Source of the DNA: JAGVGT01 sp963807225
GTDB taxonomy: Bacteria > Desulfobacterota > Desulfobulbia > Desulfobulbales > JAGXFP01
DNA length: 64,000 bases
Assembly: GCA_963807225.1 (NCBI GenBank)
Contig: CAWEAD010000008.1
Location: forward strand, 434,001-498,000
Reading direction: 5' to 3'
Part shown: positions 1-8,006 of the stretch, one piece after another
Position numbering within the stretch: position 1 is the stretch's first letter
Layout of the letters: every line of letters starts with the position of its first letter
Notes under the pieces: model-generated
The model's database searches: none
What the model was told of the DNA's origin: nothing
What the model saw: the letters and a program-made list of their open reading frames with translations, nothing else
Translations under genes and position numbers: made by a program

Positions 1-146
1 TAGTAAAAAACCGGCAGCGGAGCAAGAATCTGCAACCCCATGAATAAAGGGGAAATCGCCGGTAGGGTCCAAGTCAAAACAGTGACAATCGTGCCCGTGG
101 GGCTTAGATTCAGTTTTCCCAAAAAGTTATCTGGTTTCTTGTCCAT
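1..146 (-). CDS. YybS/DUF2232-type membrane protein, C-terminus beyond window
   Basis: The minus strand opens with ATG at 146 and stays open to the window edge, giving 48 codons. The fragment starts with a short polar stretch (MDKKPDNFLGKL) and passes into a hydrophobic segment ending in a PLPVFYY-like motif, which is typical of the first membrane helix of YybS/DUF2232 proteins. That family commonly lies between rpsR and rplI in Deltaproteobacteria, and the gene here starts 25 bases after the rpsR stop. It is probably co-transcribed with rpsF and rpsR. Its function is not established. Only the N-terminus is visible, so the family call rests on a short stretch plus position. Confidence 0.6.
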   Translation of the reverse strand, partial: MDKKPDNFLGKLNLSPTGTIVTVLTWTLPAISPLFMGLQILAPLPVFY

Positions 147-170
147 CAAGCCGTCGGCTGCAAGCCCGGC

Positions 171-443
171 TTAGAAATTTACGTTGCCGCTGTAGGGCAG
201 TAAAGCGATCTGTCGAGCCCGCCGGATCGCTTCGGTCAACTGACGCTGGTGCTTGGCGCAGTTACCATAGATCCGCCGCGGGATGATCTTGCCACGTTCG
301 GTGACAAAATTTTTCAGGGTACGGATTTCCTTGTAGTCTATAACCAGTTTATCATCGGAGCAGAAACGACAGACCTTTTTGCGTATGAAGGTCTTGTTTC
401 CCTGAGGTTTTCTGGTTCTGGTGGTTTTTTTGGCAAAACTCAT
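171..443 (-). CDS. rpsR: 30S ribosomal protein S18
   Basis: The 90-residue product has the usual S18 length, with a basic N-terminal tail and the conserved core around residues 33-80 (DYKEI, LKNFVTERGKI, PRR, HQRQL..AI.RAR..ALLPY). S18 binds 16S rRNA in the platform of the small subunit next to S6. Cysteines at 25, 28 and 62 with His65 give a CxxC...CxxH set, indicating the zinc-binding form of the protein. It lies 64 bases downstream of rpsF on the same strand, the standard S6-S18 operon order. Confidence 0.97.
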   Translation of the reverse strand: MSFAKKTTRTRKPQGNKTFIRKKVCRFCSDDKLVIDYKEIRTLKNFVTERGKIIPRRIYGNCAKHQRQLTEAIRRARQIALLPYSGNVNF

Positions 444-507
444 AGCTGATCTCCGTCAGATATTTTTACTGGAATATTCAGAAATGAAACCGGAAGAACC
501 TGTCGGT

Positions 508-885
508 TCAGGCTGTTTCGGTTTCCTCGGATTCGGCAGCGGTGTCGGTTGCCTCTACCTGTTCTTCGGCGGCCACGTCTTCGGGCAGGGCGGAGAAAAC
601 ATCCTGCAGTTTGACGGTGAGATATTTCATGACTCGGTCGTCGATCCGGTAGATTCTCTCCAGTTCGTCGACTGCTTCAGGGGTTCCTGCGTATTGCAGG
701 TAGAGGTAATAGCCCTGCTGTTCCTTCTCGATCAGGTAGGCCAGCTTCTTCAAGCCCCAGTGGTTCAATTTGATTATTGAACCGGCAAAGCCTTCGATGA
801 TGGAGGTGGAGCGGTCGACGACCGCCTTGAGATCATCCTCGGCCAGGGTCGGCTTAAGGATAGCGATGGTTTCGTATCTGCGCAT
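508..885 (-). CDS. rpsF: 30S ribosomal protein S6
   Basis: The 125-residue product begins MRRYETIAIL, the normal S6 N-terminus. The start at 885 is preferred over an upstream in-frame start because GGAGA lies about 8 bases before it and homologs begin here. Conserved S6 features include W-G-KKLAY.IEK..G.Y near the middle and the RxxR..RIDDRVMKYL-like end. S6 pairs with S18 on the 16S rRNA platform. The C-terminal 25 residues are an acidic Glu/Ala/Thr-rich tail, common in S6 proteins of this group and probably disordered. Confidence 0.97.
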   Translation of the reverse strand: MRRYETIAILKPTLAEDDLKAVVDRSTSIIEGFAGSIIKLNHWGLKKLAYLIEKEQQGYYLYLQYAGTPEAVDELERIYRIDDRVMKYLTVKLQDVFSALPEDVAAEEQVEATDTAAESEETETA

Positions 886-1066
886 TGTGGTCTCCTTCTG
901 GACTTTGTTTACGCGGCCCATCCCACTGGTCCAAAATCGGGGGGATGAGCAAGGAGTGTTGATCTGCCTCGTTTAAGGCAGAAAAAATAAGCGCTCTTGT
1001 TAACACGGGCCGGTTTTGGTGTCAACATTTTTTGCGGTAAGTGAGGCGGTTTCAACTCTCTGGGAA

Positions 1067-1861
1067 TTAACCCTGCTCATCCTGTTTGGCTCGGATCCAG
1101 AGGCGTTGCAAGGCGGCAATATCGAGATTTTCGAGACTCTCCTCCGACTTTGCCGCCAGTTCCGCCATCCTGGTGAAGCGGTTGGTGAATTTGTCGGTGG
1201 CTTTATGGAGGGTGGCTTCGGCATCAAAACCGGCTTTGCGGGCAACATTAACCATGGTGAAGAGGATGTCGCCGATTTCCTCCTCAATCCCTCCCCGATC
1301 CTTGAGATCGATCGCTTCGTGTAATTCGGCAATTTCTTCTTCCAGTTTGACCAGGACCGACTCAAGGTCCGGCCACTCAAAACCGCTGCTTACCGCCCGG
1401 GCTGAAACTCGTTGCGCCCTCATCAAGGCCGGCAGAGAACGGGGATAGGAGAAGATGCTCCCGGTCTGTTGCCCTTTTTCGATTTTCTCGCTCTTTTTAA
1501 TCCGATTCCAATTGTTACGAAGTTCTCTCTCCGAATTGATCACAGTGTCCCCGAAAACGTGGGGATGCCGGCGGATCATCTTGTCGGTTATGCTTTCCAG
1601 TACCTCGGACAGGGAGAAGGACTGCTGCTCTTCATAGAGGTTGTTGAGGAAGATTACCTGGAAGAACAGATCTCCCATTTCTTCCTTGATCATTTGGCGG
1701 TCATCCAAGTCAATGGCCTCCAGGAGCTCATGCAGTTCTTCGATCAGATAGGGCCGAAAGCTGTCCACGGTCTGTTTTTGGTCCCAGGGGCAACCGTCCG
1801 GTTGTCGTAAACGTTTGATTATCTGGACCAGCCGGGAAAATTTGTCGCCGATTTCTTCCAT
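1067..1861 (-). CDS. mazG: Nucleoside triphosphate pyrophosphohydrolase MazG
   Basis: The 264-residue protein has the two tandem MazG domains of the long form. Each carries the helical EExxE...ExxD metal-binding pattern: EELHELLEA followed by EEMGDLFFQ in the N-terminal half, and EEEIAELHEA followed by EEEIGDILF in the C-terminal half. The CPWD motif near residue 24 and the RRHPHVFGD motif are MazG hallmarks. The family hydrolyses NTPs to NMP and pyrophosphate, cleaning damaged nucleotides and in E. coli modulating ppGpp-related stress. It is read away from the AT-rich gap at 1862-2172, which probably holds its promoter. Confidence 0.95.
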   Translation of the reverse strand: MEEIGDKFSRLVQIIKRLRQPDGCPWDQKQTVDSFRPYLIEELHELLEAIDLDDRQMIKEEMGDLFFQVIFLNNLYEEQQSFSLSEVLESITDKMIRRHPHVFGDTVINSERELRNNWNRIKKSEKIEKGQQTGSIFSYPRSLPALMRAQRVSARAVSSGFEWPDLESVLVKLEEEIAELHEAIDLKDRGGIEEEIGDILFTMVNVARKAGFDAEATLHKATDKFTNRFTRMAELAAKSEESLENLDIAALQRLWIRAKQDEQG

Positions 1862-2172
1862 ATATATTTAGTTCGTCCAATTCTTAGGAATTATTTTTTG
1901 TTATTCCTGTATGGTAAAATTAAGATGGAGCAAAAAATGTGACAAAAAAAATTGCTTAGCCTATCAAGAAAGAGCTAATATTTAATTGAAAATAATAGCG
2001 AAAGACTTATATGTATCACAAAATAGACCTGACATCCCTCACTGTTTGATGTTGTGTCACGAGAGCATAAGATATTTGTTAATAAATCTCAGTACTTAAT
2101 TTGTTCGGGTAATTTATTTTAAGGCCATCCGGCTCTGGGCCGGGGGGCAAAAGCAACAAAGGAGCGCTTAAT
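1862..2172. other. AT-rich intergenic region between divergent genes
   Basis: This gap of about 310 bases separates mazG (minus) from the AP2-like gene (plus). It is clearly more AT-rich than its neighbours and holds no credible reading frame. It must contain the promoters of both genes. TTGAAA near 1985 followed 18 bases later by TATGTA is a weak plus-strand candidate only. A GC-rich stretch just before the plus-strand gene (ccggctctgggccgg) could form a small hairpin near its ribosome site. Confidence 0.5.
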
Positions 2173-2601
2173 ATGTCAAAGAAAATACTTCTTGAAAAAC
2201 ACAAAGATGTGGCCAGAATCGACCAGGAATCCAAAAGAACCCACGGCTGGTACGTCAGGGTCAGGTTTTACGGCAAAACTTATTCCAAGTTTTTCTCGGA
2301 TAAGAAAAACGGCGGACGCTATTCAAGCCTACTGGCTGCCTTGGCCTGGCGCGACAAGACCGAGAAAGATCTAGGTAAGCAGCGGACCGACAAGCACGTG
2401 GTAACGGTGAGCAACACCTCAACCGGAGTGGTCGGAGTCAGGTTGAACGAAAAGCTGCACCGTTATGAAGTCAGTTGGGTGAACAAGGAAGGGAAACAGG
2501 GCAAAACCTCGGTTTCGATCCTAAAGCATGGCAAGAAAAAGGCGTTTGAGCGGGCTTGTGCGATCAGGAAGACCAAGGAAGCTGCTCGTCTGGCCGCTTG
2601 A
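2173..2601 (+). CDS. Small AP2-domain-like DNA-binding protein
   Basis: The 142-residue basic protein appears to hold two AP2-like units. The first, about residues 24-70, has GWYVRVRF..K.Y.KFF followed by a helix rich in Ala and Leu. The second, about 83-140, has TGVVGVRL...RYEVSW...GK..KTSVSI then a KAFERACAIR helix. This matches the three-strand sheet plus helix pattern of AP2/ERF-type domains, which in bacteria usually sit in homing endonucleases or phage integrase N-termini. No HNH or recombinase domain is present, so it is a stand-alone binder. An AGGAG ribosome site precedes the ATG. Its role is unknown; a nucleoid or regulatory protein is possible. A strong terminator follows. Confidence 0.65.
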   Translation: MSKKILLEKHKDVARIDQESKRTHGWYVRVRFYGKTYSKFFSDKKNGGRYSSLLAALAWRDKTEKDLGKQRTDKHVVTVSNTSTGVVGVRLNEKLHRYEVSWVNKEGKQGKTSVSILKHGKKKAFERACAIRKTKEAARLAA

Positions 2602-2640
2602 ACCGGAATTCATTAACACCGCAATAATTCTGTTTGGGAG

Positions 2641-2680
2641 CCGATCCGGCTGGCGAATTCTCCAGTCGGATCGGTTTTTT
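2641..2680 (+). terminator. Rho-independent terminator after the AP2-like gene
   Basis: CCGATCCGGCTGG pairs with CCAGTCGGATCGG (13 pairs, one a G-U) across an 8-base loop, followed directly by TTTTTT. It ends the plus-strand AP2-like transcript. The convergent HAD gene ends at 2688, and the opposite side of the hairpin lacks a U tract. Confidence 0.9.
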
Positions 2681-2687
2681 ATCTCCA

Positions 2688-3383
2688 TCATCCGGTAAGC
2701 TGGCGATCCCACCACTCCAGAAGCTCTTGGGGGTGGTTCAGCAACAATTGAGCTCCGGCCTTTTTCAGTTCGGTCTTTTCCCGAAAACCCCAAAGACAAC
2801 CAACGGAATACATGCCTGCGGTTTGCGCTGTCCTCATATCGACATCGGTATCACCCAGGTAGAGTATCTCGCCAGGGGGCAGAGAGAGTTTACGGGCGAT
2901 AGCCAGGGCTCCTGCCGGGTCGGGTTTCAGGGGATATTCGCTGCTGGCGCCGATTATCGAGTGAAAGGGCCAGGCAGTCAGGAATTTGTCATGAACATCC
3001 GCGGTTAATGCCTGTGGTTTGTTGGAAAATATCGCGAGTGATAGGTTGCGGGCTATCAACCCATCCAGCAGGGTTGGGATTCCCTGGTAAAGTGTCGAGC
3101 AGCGATCCCAGCGCTGGCTGTATATGGTTCGCATCCGAACCAAGCAATGGGCAACGGTGGACCGGTCGCTGCGTGCTTTCTCGGGCAAAGCCCGGATGAC
3201 CAGCTTCTCCATGCCATCACCGACAAAGTAACGATAGGAGTCGGGCGGATGAATCGGGAATCCTTGGTCACTCAGCACCTCGTTCATGGACTCGCTCAAA
3301 TCGATCAAGCTGTCGAAAAGGGTACCGTCCAAGTCAAAAATGACGGCGTGAAATATTCTTTTCACTGGTAAGTTTCCGGACAT
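2688..3383 (-). CDS. HAD-family phosphatase, phosphoglycolate phosphatase-like
   Basis: The 231-residue product carries the four HAD motifs. Motif I is FDLDGT near residue 17. Motif II is the Ser in IFSNKP. Motif III is Lys in YPLKPDP. Motif IV is GDTDVD. The helical cap between motifs I and II and the overall length fit the Gph/PGP subgroup, which removes phosphate from 2-phosphoglycolate. HAD substrate specificity cannot be read from sequence alone, so the substrate is an inference. The start at 3383 is chosen because AGGA lies 5 bases before it; upstream in-frame codons add 13 non-conserved residues. Confidence 0.85.
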   Translation of the reverse strand: MSGNLPVKRIFHAVIFDLDGTLFDSLIDLSESMNEVLSDQGFPIHPPDSYRYFVGDGMEKLVIRALPEKARSDRSTVAHCLVRMRTIYSQRWDRCSTLYQGIPTLLDGLIARNLSLAIFSNKPQALTADVHDKFLTAWPFHSIIGASSEYPLKPDPAGALAIARKLSLPPGEILYLGDTDVDMRTAQTAGMYSVGCLWGFREKTELKKAGAQLLLNHPQELLEWWDRQLTG

Positions 3384-3651
3384 AGGTTCCTGCCATTTCA
3401 AGGATCGTATTACCTGCGGCAAGGTGACGGGAGGGGGCCGCTTAAAGTACTTTAACTCAGCGCCGAACTGATTTTTTTCACCATTTTTTCTGCTTGACTA
3501 CCCTATCTATTAGAACTATGATTCCCGCCATTTGATTGAGTAACAGCGGTTTTCGGCCCCGATAGTCGGAGGCCCGGCTTCAGAGTTGTGACTTGTTTTG
3601 TCTATTTGGTTTTCCATATTTCAACAAGCTAAAATTAAGGAGGATCGACCA

Positions 3652-4581
3652 ATGTCTGTCAAAGTTGTGGGGCATTCAAGCCCTGATACCGATTCCGTGG
3701 CTTCCGCCATTGCCTATGCCAATTACCTTAAAGCCACCGGCACTGACGCAGTGCCTTGTGCCCAGGCCGCCGCCGCTGACCTGAGCCCTGAGACTATACT
3801 GGTCCTGAAAAAATTCGGCCTGACCGCCCCCGAGAAATTGACCGATGCAGCCGGACAGAAACTGGCTCTGGTCGATTTCAGCGATATCGCCCAGGCTCCG
3901 GCCAACCTCGACAAAGCCGAGGTTGTAGGAATTGTCGATCATCACAAAATCGGTGATGTCACCACCAACAGCCCGATTTTCTTCTATGCTCAGCCGGTCG
4001 GTTGCACTTGCACCGTGCTCCATGAGATGTATGCCAACAATAAAGTCGCCCTGCCCAAAAACATTGCCGGCGCCATGCTTTGTGCTATTCTTAGCGATAC
4101 CGTGAACTTCAAGTCCCCCACCTGCACCGAGGCCGACAAGCAGGCCGTTGCCGCCCTCAAGGGCATCGCTGGGATTACAGATACCGATTCTCTGTTCATG
4201 GAGATGCTCAAGGCCAAATCCGCAGTGGACGGGGTACCGATCAAGGATCTGGTTTTCCGGGATTACAAAGATTTTGATATGAAGGGAAAAAAGGTCGGGG
4301 TTGGACAACTCGAACTGGCCACTCTGGACCAGGTTGCAGCTATCCGGGCCGACTTGATCAAAGGTTTACAGGCCGTTAAGGCCGAAGGTCGTCATTCAGT
4401 ACTGTTTATGCTGACCGATGTGGTCAAGGAAGGTACCGATCTGATCGTTCTTTCCGATGAACCGGCCATCATTGAGCAGGCCTTTGGCAAGAAGTTGGAA
4501 GGTGGTTCCATGTGGATCGACGGCATGATGAGCCGCAAGAAGCAGACCATACCGCCCCTGCAGAAAGCTTTCGGCTGCTGA
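3652..4581 (+). CDS. ppaC: Manganese-dependent inorganic pyrophosphatase (family II)
   Basis: The 309-residue protein is a full-length family II (DHH) pyrophosphatase that hydrolyses PPi to phosphate and pulls biosynthetic reactions forward. The N-terminus has the GHSSPDTDSVASA metal site, followed by VDFSD and the signature VDHHKIGD. The C-terminal DHHA2 domain ends with a G.MSRKKQ substrate-binding loop. No CBS or DRTGG regulatory insert is present. The ATG at 3652 follows an AAGGAGG site, so the 18 codons upstream in frame are not part of the gene. It is monocistronic, closed by a bidirectional terminator. Confidence 0.96.
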   Translation: MSVKVVGHSSPDTDSVASAIAYANYLKATGTDAVPCAQAAAADLSPETILVLKKFGLTAPEKLTDAAGQKLALVDFSDIAQAPANLDKAEVVGIVDHHKIGDVTTNSPIFFYAQPVGCTCTVLHEMYANNKVALPKNIAGAMLCAILSDTVNFKSPTCTEADKQAVAALKGIAGITDTDSLFMEMLKAKSAVDGVPIKDLVFRDYKDFDMKGKKVGVGQLELATLDQVAAIRADLIKGLQAVKAEGRHSVLFMLTDVVKEGTDLIVLSDEPAIIEQAFGKKLEGGSMWIDGMMSRKKQTIPPLQKAFGC

Positions 4582-4604
4582 AGCAAGTTTTTTTACTTAA
4601 GTAT

Positions 4605-4632
4605 AAAAAGCCCCGCTTCGGCGGGGCTTTTT
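4605..4632. terminator. Bidirectional terminator with UUCG loop
   Basis: AAAAAGCCCCGC-TTCG-GCGGGGCTTTTT is a perfect hairpin with a UUCG tetraloop. The A run and T run let it end transcripts from both sides: ppaC on plus and the UshA-like gene on minus. Confidence 0.95.
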
Positions 4633-4796
4633 ATTTATCCCTGTGCGTCAGGAACAAGAGTTCTCTTGTTGGTATCAGTCTTGCCATACCCAGGTTTAAA
4701 TCGCTCTGGCTTGGCTCCTCGACCTCCAGCTTTCCCCCACTTCTGGCCAGTCTTGTTCATCTTTTGATCCAGCGCATTTTTCGGCTATTCGCCGAC

Positions 4797-5930
4797 CTAT
4801 CTCGCGACCAGCTTCTTGGCATGTTCAATTACGCCAAGTACCTTCGGGTCATCGGGCAAGTTAGGGCTGATGGCCTCGAACTGGCTGGTATAGGTAGAGC
4901 CTGCATCCAGGGTCGGCTGATTTTGCAGTTCTGTTTCCAAGTTCTTGATTTGCAAGGTAATTTTATCGATTCTCTTGAGCAGTTGCCGATAACGTCCCTG
5001 TGATTCGGGGCGATCACGGAAACGTTCTTTCTGCCGGTTGAGAGTTGCCATCTCGCGTCGTTTACCGGCCAATAATTCCTTCTCGCCTCTGTCCCAGCGG
5101 CCGCTCGGCTGAGGGTGGACGGTCAGGATGCCGAGATATTCGCCCTGCCGGCCCGTCTGGGTGAGCATAGTGGTATCGGACAACAGCTCCGGTGGGTGGT
5201 TATTGCCACCGAAGGCCGGGATGATCAGGTTGATCCGCGGACAGGTGGCGGCTATATCCCGGCAATCTGCCGGATTGTAGCCGGTCAACAGGATAATAAA
5301 GTCGTTCTTCTCTTGGAGCTTATCGATAAGGGCGGGGAGTATCTCCGGCCAAGCGAGCAACTGGTATTCGGCGCCGAGTTTATTGCTCACCTCCGCAGTT
5401 CGGTCGGTGAGACCAACCACCGCCACCCGGTGAATGCCGGCCTGGACTTCCAAGTATGGTTTGAACAGCGGTTGTCCGGTCTTTTTGTCAAGCAGGTTGG
5501 CGCTCAGCCAGGAGAATTTAGCCCGGGCTTGCAGTTCCAGCAGAAGCTCAATTCCACCTGCCAGATCGCGACTGCTGATGCCGACTGCGTCATAAGCCAT
5601 GAGATTGTAGGAATCGACCAAGGCGGTGGCGAAGATCTTGGTTTGACCGGCCTGATTCAGATCGGGCTGACCGGAACGGAAGAGTAGGGCGCCGCCATCC
5701 AGAACCAGGGTAGGAAGCCGGCTTTGACGGCGGATCTGTTCGATTTTGGAGGCTTTCTTGGACAGACCGCCCAAGGGATGACTTTTTCAACCGCAGGGAT
5801 CGGTTTCACCATTAAGGCTATTCGAATAGAGAAGGGTGAAGCCTGAATCGCTCTTGGTAGCCGCGGCCAGAGGGAACGGTTGGCCGCAGAGGAAAATCAG
5901 CAAAGTCAGTAGTGCGGTAATCCTGCTCAT
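4797..5930 (-). CDS. UshA-like exported selenoprotein (TGA read as Sec48)
   Basis: The gene reads from ATG at 5930 to 4797 in one frame, interrupted only by TGA at 5787-5789, and encodes 377 residues if TGA is selenocysteine. Residues 1-24 form a Sec signal peptide ending in LAAA. Residues 35-54 read YSN..NGE.DPCG-U-KSHPLGG, the signature of the UshA-like (seleno)protein group, where the U position is Cys in other members. The rest resembles a calcineurin-like metallophosphatase (GISSRDL, LLTG, GG...H), ending in a coiled coil at about 275-320. Function is probably periplasmic phosphoester or nucleotide hydrolysis or a redox variant of it; this is inference. A SECIS-like hairpin follows the TGA. 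The ATG overlaps the rarA stop by one base (TAATG), so the genes are translationally coupled. Confidence 0.88.
5757..5775 (-). promoter_or_regulatory. Bacterial SECIS-like hairpin after the TGA of the UshA-like gene
   Basis: In mRNA sense, CUUGGGC-GGUCU-GUCCAAG forms a 7-pair stem (one G-U) with a 5-base loop whose first two bases are G. The loop begins 19 bases after the UGA. This fits the general bacterial SECIS pattern for SelB recognition: a short stem, G in the first two loop bases, and roughly 16-37 bases from the UGA. Confidence 0.8.
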
Positions 5931-7276
5931 TATTTTTTCACCCCGGTTTTGGTTTTACCCTTGGCCGCCCGTTGTTGCAAAAGTTTATGCCACTTCTCAA
6001 GGCGGTCGGAAATTACAGCTTCATAACCGCGATTGGTGGGTTGATAAAAGCGTTGCCCGATCAGTTCGGGCGGGAGGTGATCCTGAAGAACAATGCCTTC
6101 CGGGTTATTATGGGCATACTGGTAATCTTTCCCGTATCCCAACCCTTTCATTAAACCGGTGGGGGCGTTGCGGATGTGTAGCGGAACCGGCAGGCTACCG
6201 GATTTTCCGATCTCTTGATAGACCTGATTCAGGGCCAGATAGCTGGCATTACTCTTGGGAGCGGTGGCCAGGTAAATGGCCAATTGGGCCAAGGCTAAAT
6301 CTCCTTCGGGGGAACCCAGGGTCTGGTAGCTGTCCCTGACGCTGATCGCCAAAATCAGGGCCTGGGGATCAGCGTTGCCGATATCTTCCGAGGCGAAACG
6401 AATCATCCTGCGGATCAGGTAGAGGGGTTCCTCGCCGGCCATCAACATACGACCCAGCCAATAGAGAGCCCCGTCCGGATCGCTGTCGCGCAAGCTCTTG
6501 TGCAGGGCGGAAATCAGATTATAGTGCTCTTCGCCGGTTTTATCGTAACGCAGGCTTCTTTCCTGAATTGCCTCCTGGATGTTGGTCCGGGTGATTCGGT
6601 AGCTTCCATCTTGGTCCGGCCTGGTAATGGAGAAAGCCAGGTCCAGGTTGTTTAAAGCGCGTCGTGCATCGCCATCGGCCATCCCGGCCAGGAATTCCAG
6701 GGCGCCTGCGTCCAGCTCGATTCGGTATTCACCCAGGCCGTTTTCACGGTCATGGATGGCCCTGGTGATTATCTCGGCCAGATTTTCCGGCGTCAAAGAA
6801 TTAAGTACCAGGACCCGGCAACGGGACAATAGTGGGGCTATGACTTGGAAGGAGGGATTTTCCGTGGTGGCGCCGATCAGGGTCAAGAGGCCGCTTTCGA
6901 CATGGGGCAGGAAGGCGTCCTGCTGGCTTTTGTTGAAACGGTGAATCTCATCGACGAACAATATCGTCGGTTGTTGGCGTTCGGTTAGAACCTGCCGGGC
7001 CTGGGCGACAATTTCCCGAACCTCTTTGATCCCCGAAAGGACCGCCGAAAAAAAAACAAAGTTCGCCCCGGTGGATTGAGCCAGGATATGGGCCAGGGTA
7101 GTTTTACCAACCCCGGGTGGCCCCCAGAGCAGCAAGGAGGGGATTTGTCCTTGCTGCAGGAGTCTCCCGAGCAGTTTCCCTTCGCCCAGCAATTGTTCCT
7201 GGCCGACGAAGTCCTCCAGCCGCCGGGGGCGCATGCGTTCGGCCAGGGGAATATGTGATTGGTTAACGTTTTTCAC
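5930..7276 (-). CDS. rarA: Replication-associated recombination protein A (RarA/MgsA)
   Basis: The 448-residue AAA+ ATPase matches the RarA/MgsA/WRNIP1 family. It begins with the typical LAERMRPR.LEDFVGQEQLLG segment. Walker A is GPPGVGKTT at about 52-60 and Walker B is LFVDEIHRFNKSQQD near 105-118. Sensor 1 is IGATTENPSF and the arginine finger is in LLSRCRV. The C-terminal DUF-type oligomerisation region (ALYWL.RML.AGE.P..I.RR) is complete. RarA acts at stalled replication forks as a homotetramer. The downstream UshA-like gene overlaps its stop codon. Confidence 0.95.
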   Translation of the reverse strand: MKNVNQSHIPLAERMRPRRLEDFVGQEQLLGEGKLLGRLLQQGQIPSLLLWGPPGVGKTTLAHILAQSTGANFVFFSAVLSGIKEVREIVAQARQVLTERQQPTILFVDEIHRFNKSQQDAFLPHVESGLLTLIGATTENPSFQVIAPLLSRCRVLVLNSLTPENLAEIITRAIHDRENGLGEYRIELDAGALEFLAGMADGDARRALNNLDLAFSITRPDQDGSYRITRTNIQEAIQERSLRYDKTGEEHYNLISALHKSLRDSDPDGALYWLGRMLMAGEEPLYLIRRMIRFASEDIGNADPQALILAISVRDSYQTLGSPEGDLALAQLAIYLATAPKSNASYLALNQVYQEIGKSGSLPVPLHIRNAPTGLMKGLGYGKDYQYAHNNPEGIVLQDHLPPELIGQRFYQPTNRGYEAVISDRLEKWHKLLQQRAAKGKTKTGVKK

Positions 7277-7528
7277 CGGGGAAAATCAAATCGGTAAAAT
7301 ATGGTCATGTTGAATCCGTCGGGAAAACGGTCCCTGGCAGGTGCCGTTGGCTGAGGTCGTGACGAAGGGGACATGTGTAGTCCTCGGTGCCGTGCGGCGT
7401 TCCGGGAACCTTTGCGGTAAAACGTTAAGCCGTTGCGCGCAACAGTCCATAAACTCCTGAGTGGATGCTCATGGTTGTCTTAACCGGAAGTTCCCCGGAA
7501 AGTGACCTGATTGCGGACTGGCAATAGT

Positions 7529-7981
7529 TCAGGCTTTCTGTGGCTCTGAAAGCTGGGGAGTTACCAAGGTTTTGGCGGTAGCCAGCTTGGTCTTTGAGGT
7601 ACCCTCGACCTGCAGTTCCCGGGGTTGGGTCTGAGACTTAATTTCGCCGTTCAAAATACCTCCGGATTCCACCGATAGATCCGAAGTTTCAACCCGACCG
7701 TTGATCACGCCGGTTTTTTTCAGGAAGAGTTTGTCGGCCTTGACGTTTCCGTCTACCTTTCCATAACAGACCATGGTTTCCGCCAGAACATCGCCGGTGA
7801 TTCTGCCACTTTCGCTCAAGACCAGAAAGGTGCCGGAAATATTGCCCTGAAGATTTCCGTCCAGTTGTATTTTACTCTTGAAGGAAATGTCACCAACGAT
7901 CGCCATATCCTGTCCGATAATACTGCTGATAGCGGTGGAGGCATTATTGGCGCTGGCTTTGCTGTCGGAGAATATTTTCAT
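7529..7981 (-). CDS. Bactofilin (polymer-forming cytoskeletal protein)
   Basis: The 150-residue product has the bactofilin core (DUF583) at about residues 22-115, a right-handed beta-helix with repeating short strands such as IVGDISFKSKIQLDGNLQG, SGRITGDV and GKVDGNV. Flanking regions are low-complexity and rich in Ser, Thr and Lys. Bactofilins polymerise without nucleotide on the inner membrane and recruit envelope enzymes. The start at 7981 is favoured by AGGAG 8 bases upstream. It lies 25 bases after an M23 peptidase gene, a pairing common in proteobacteria where the two act together in shaping peptidoglycan. Confidence 0.92.
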   Translation of the reverse strand: MKIFSDSKASANNASTAISSIIGQDMAIVGDISFKSKIQLDGNLQGNISGTFLVLSESGRITGDVLAETMVCYGKVDGNVKADKLFLKKTGVINGRVETSDLSVESGGILNGEIKSQTQPRELQVEGTSKTKLATAKTLVTPQLSEPQKA

Positions 7982-8006
7982 CTGCCGCTCCTGTTGAAAT
8001 AATTTA

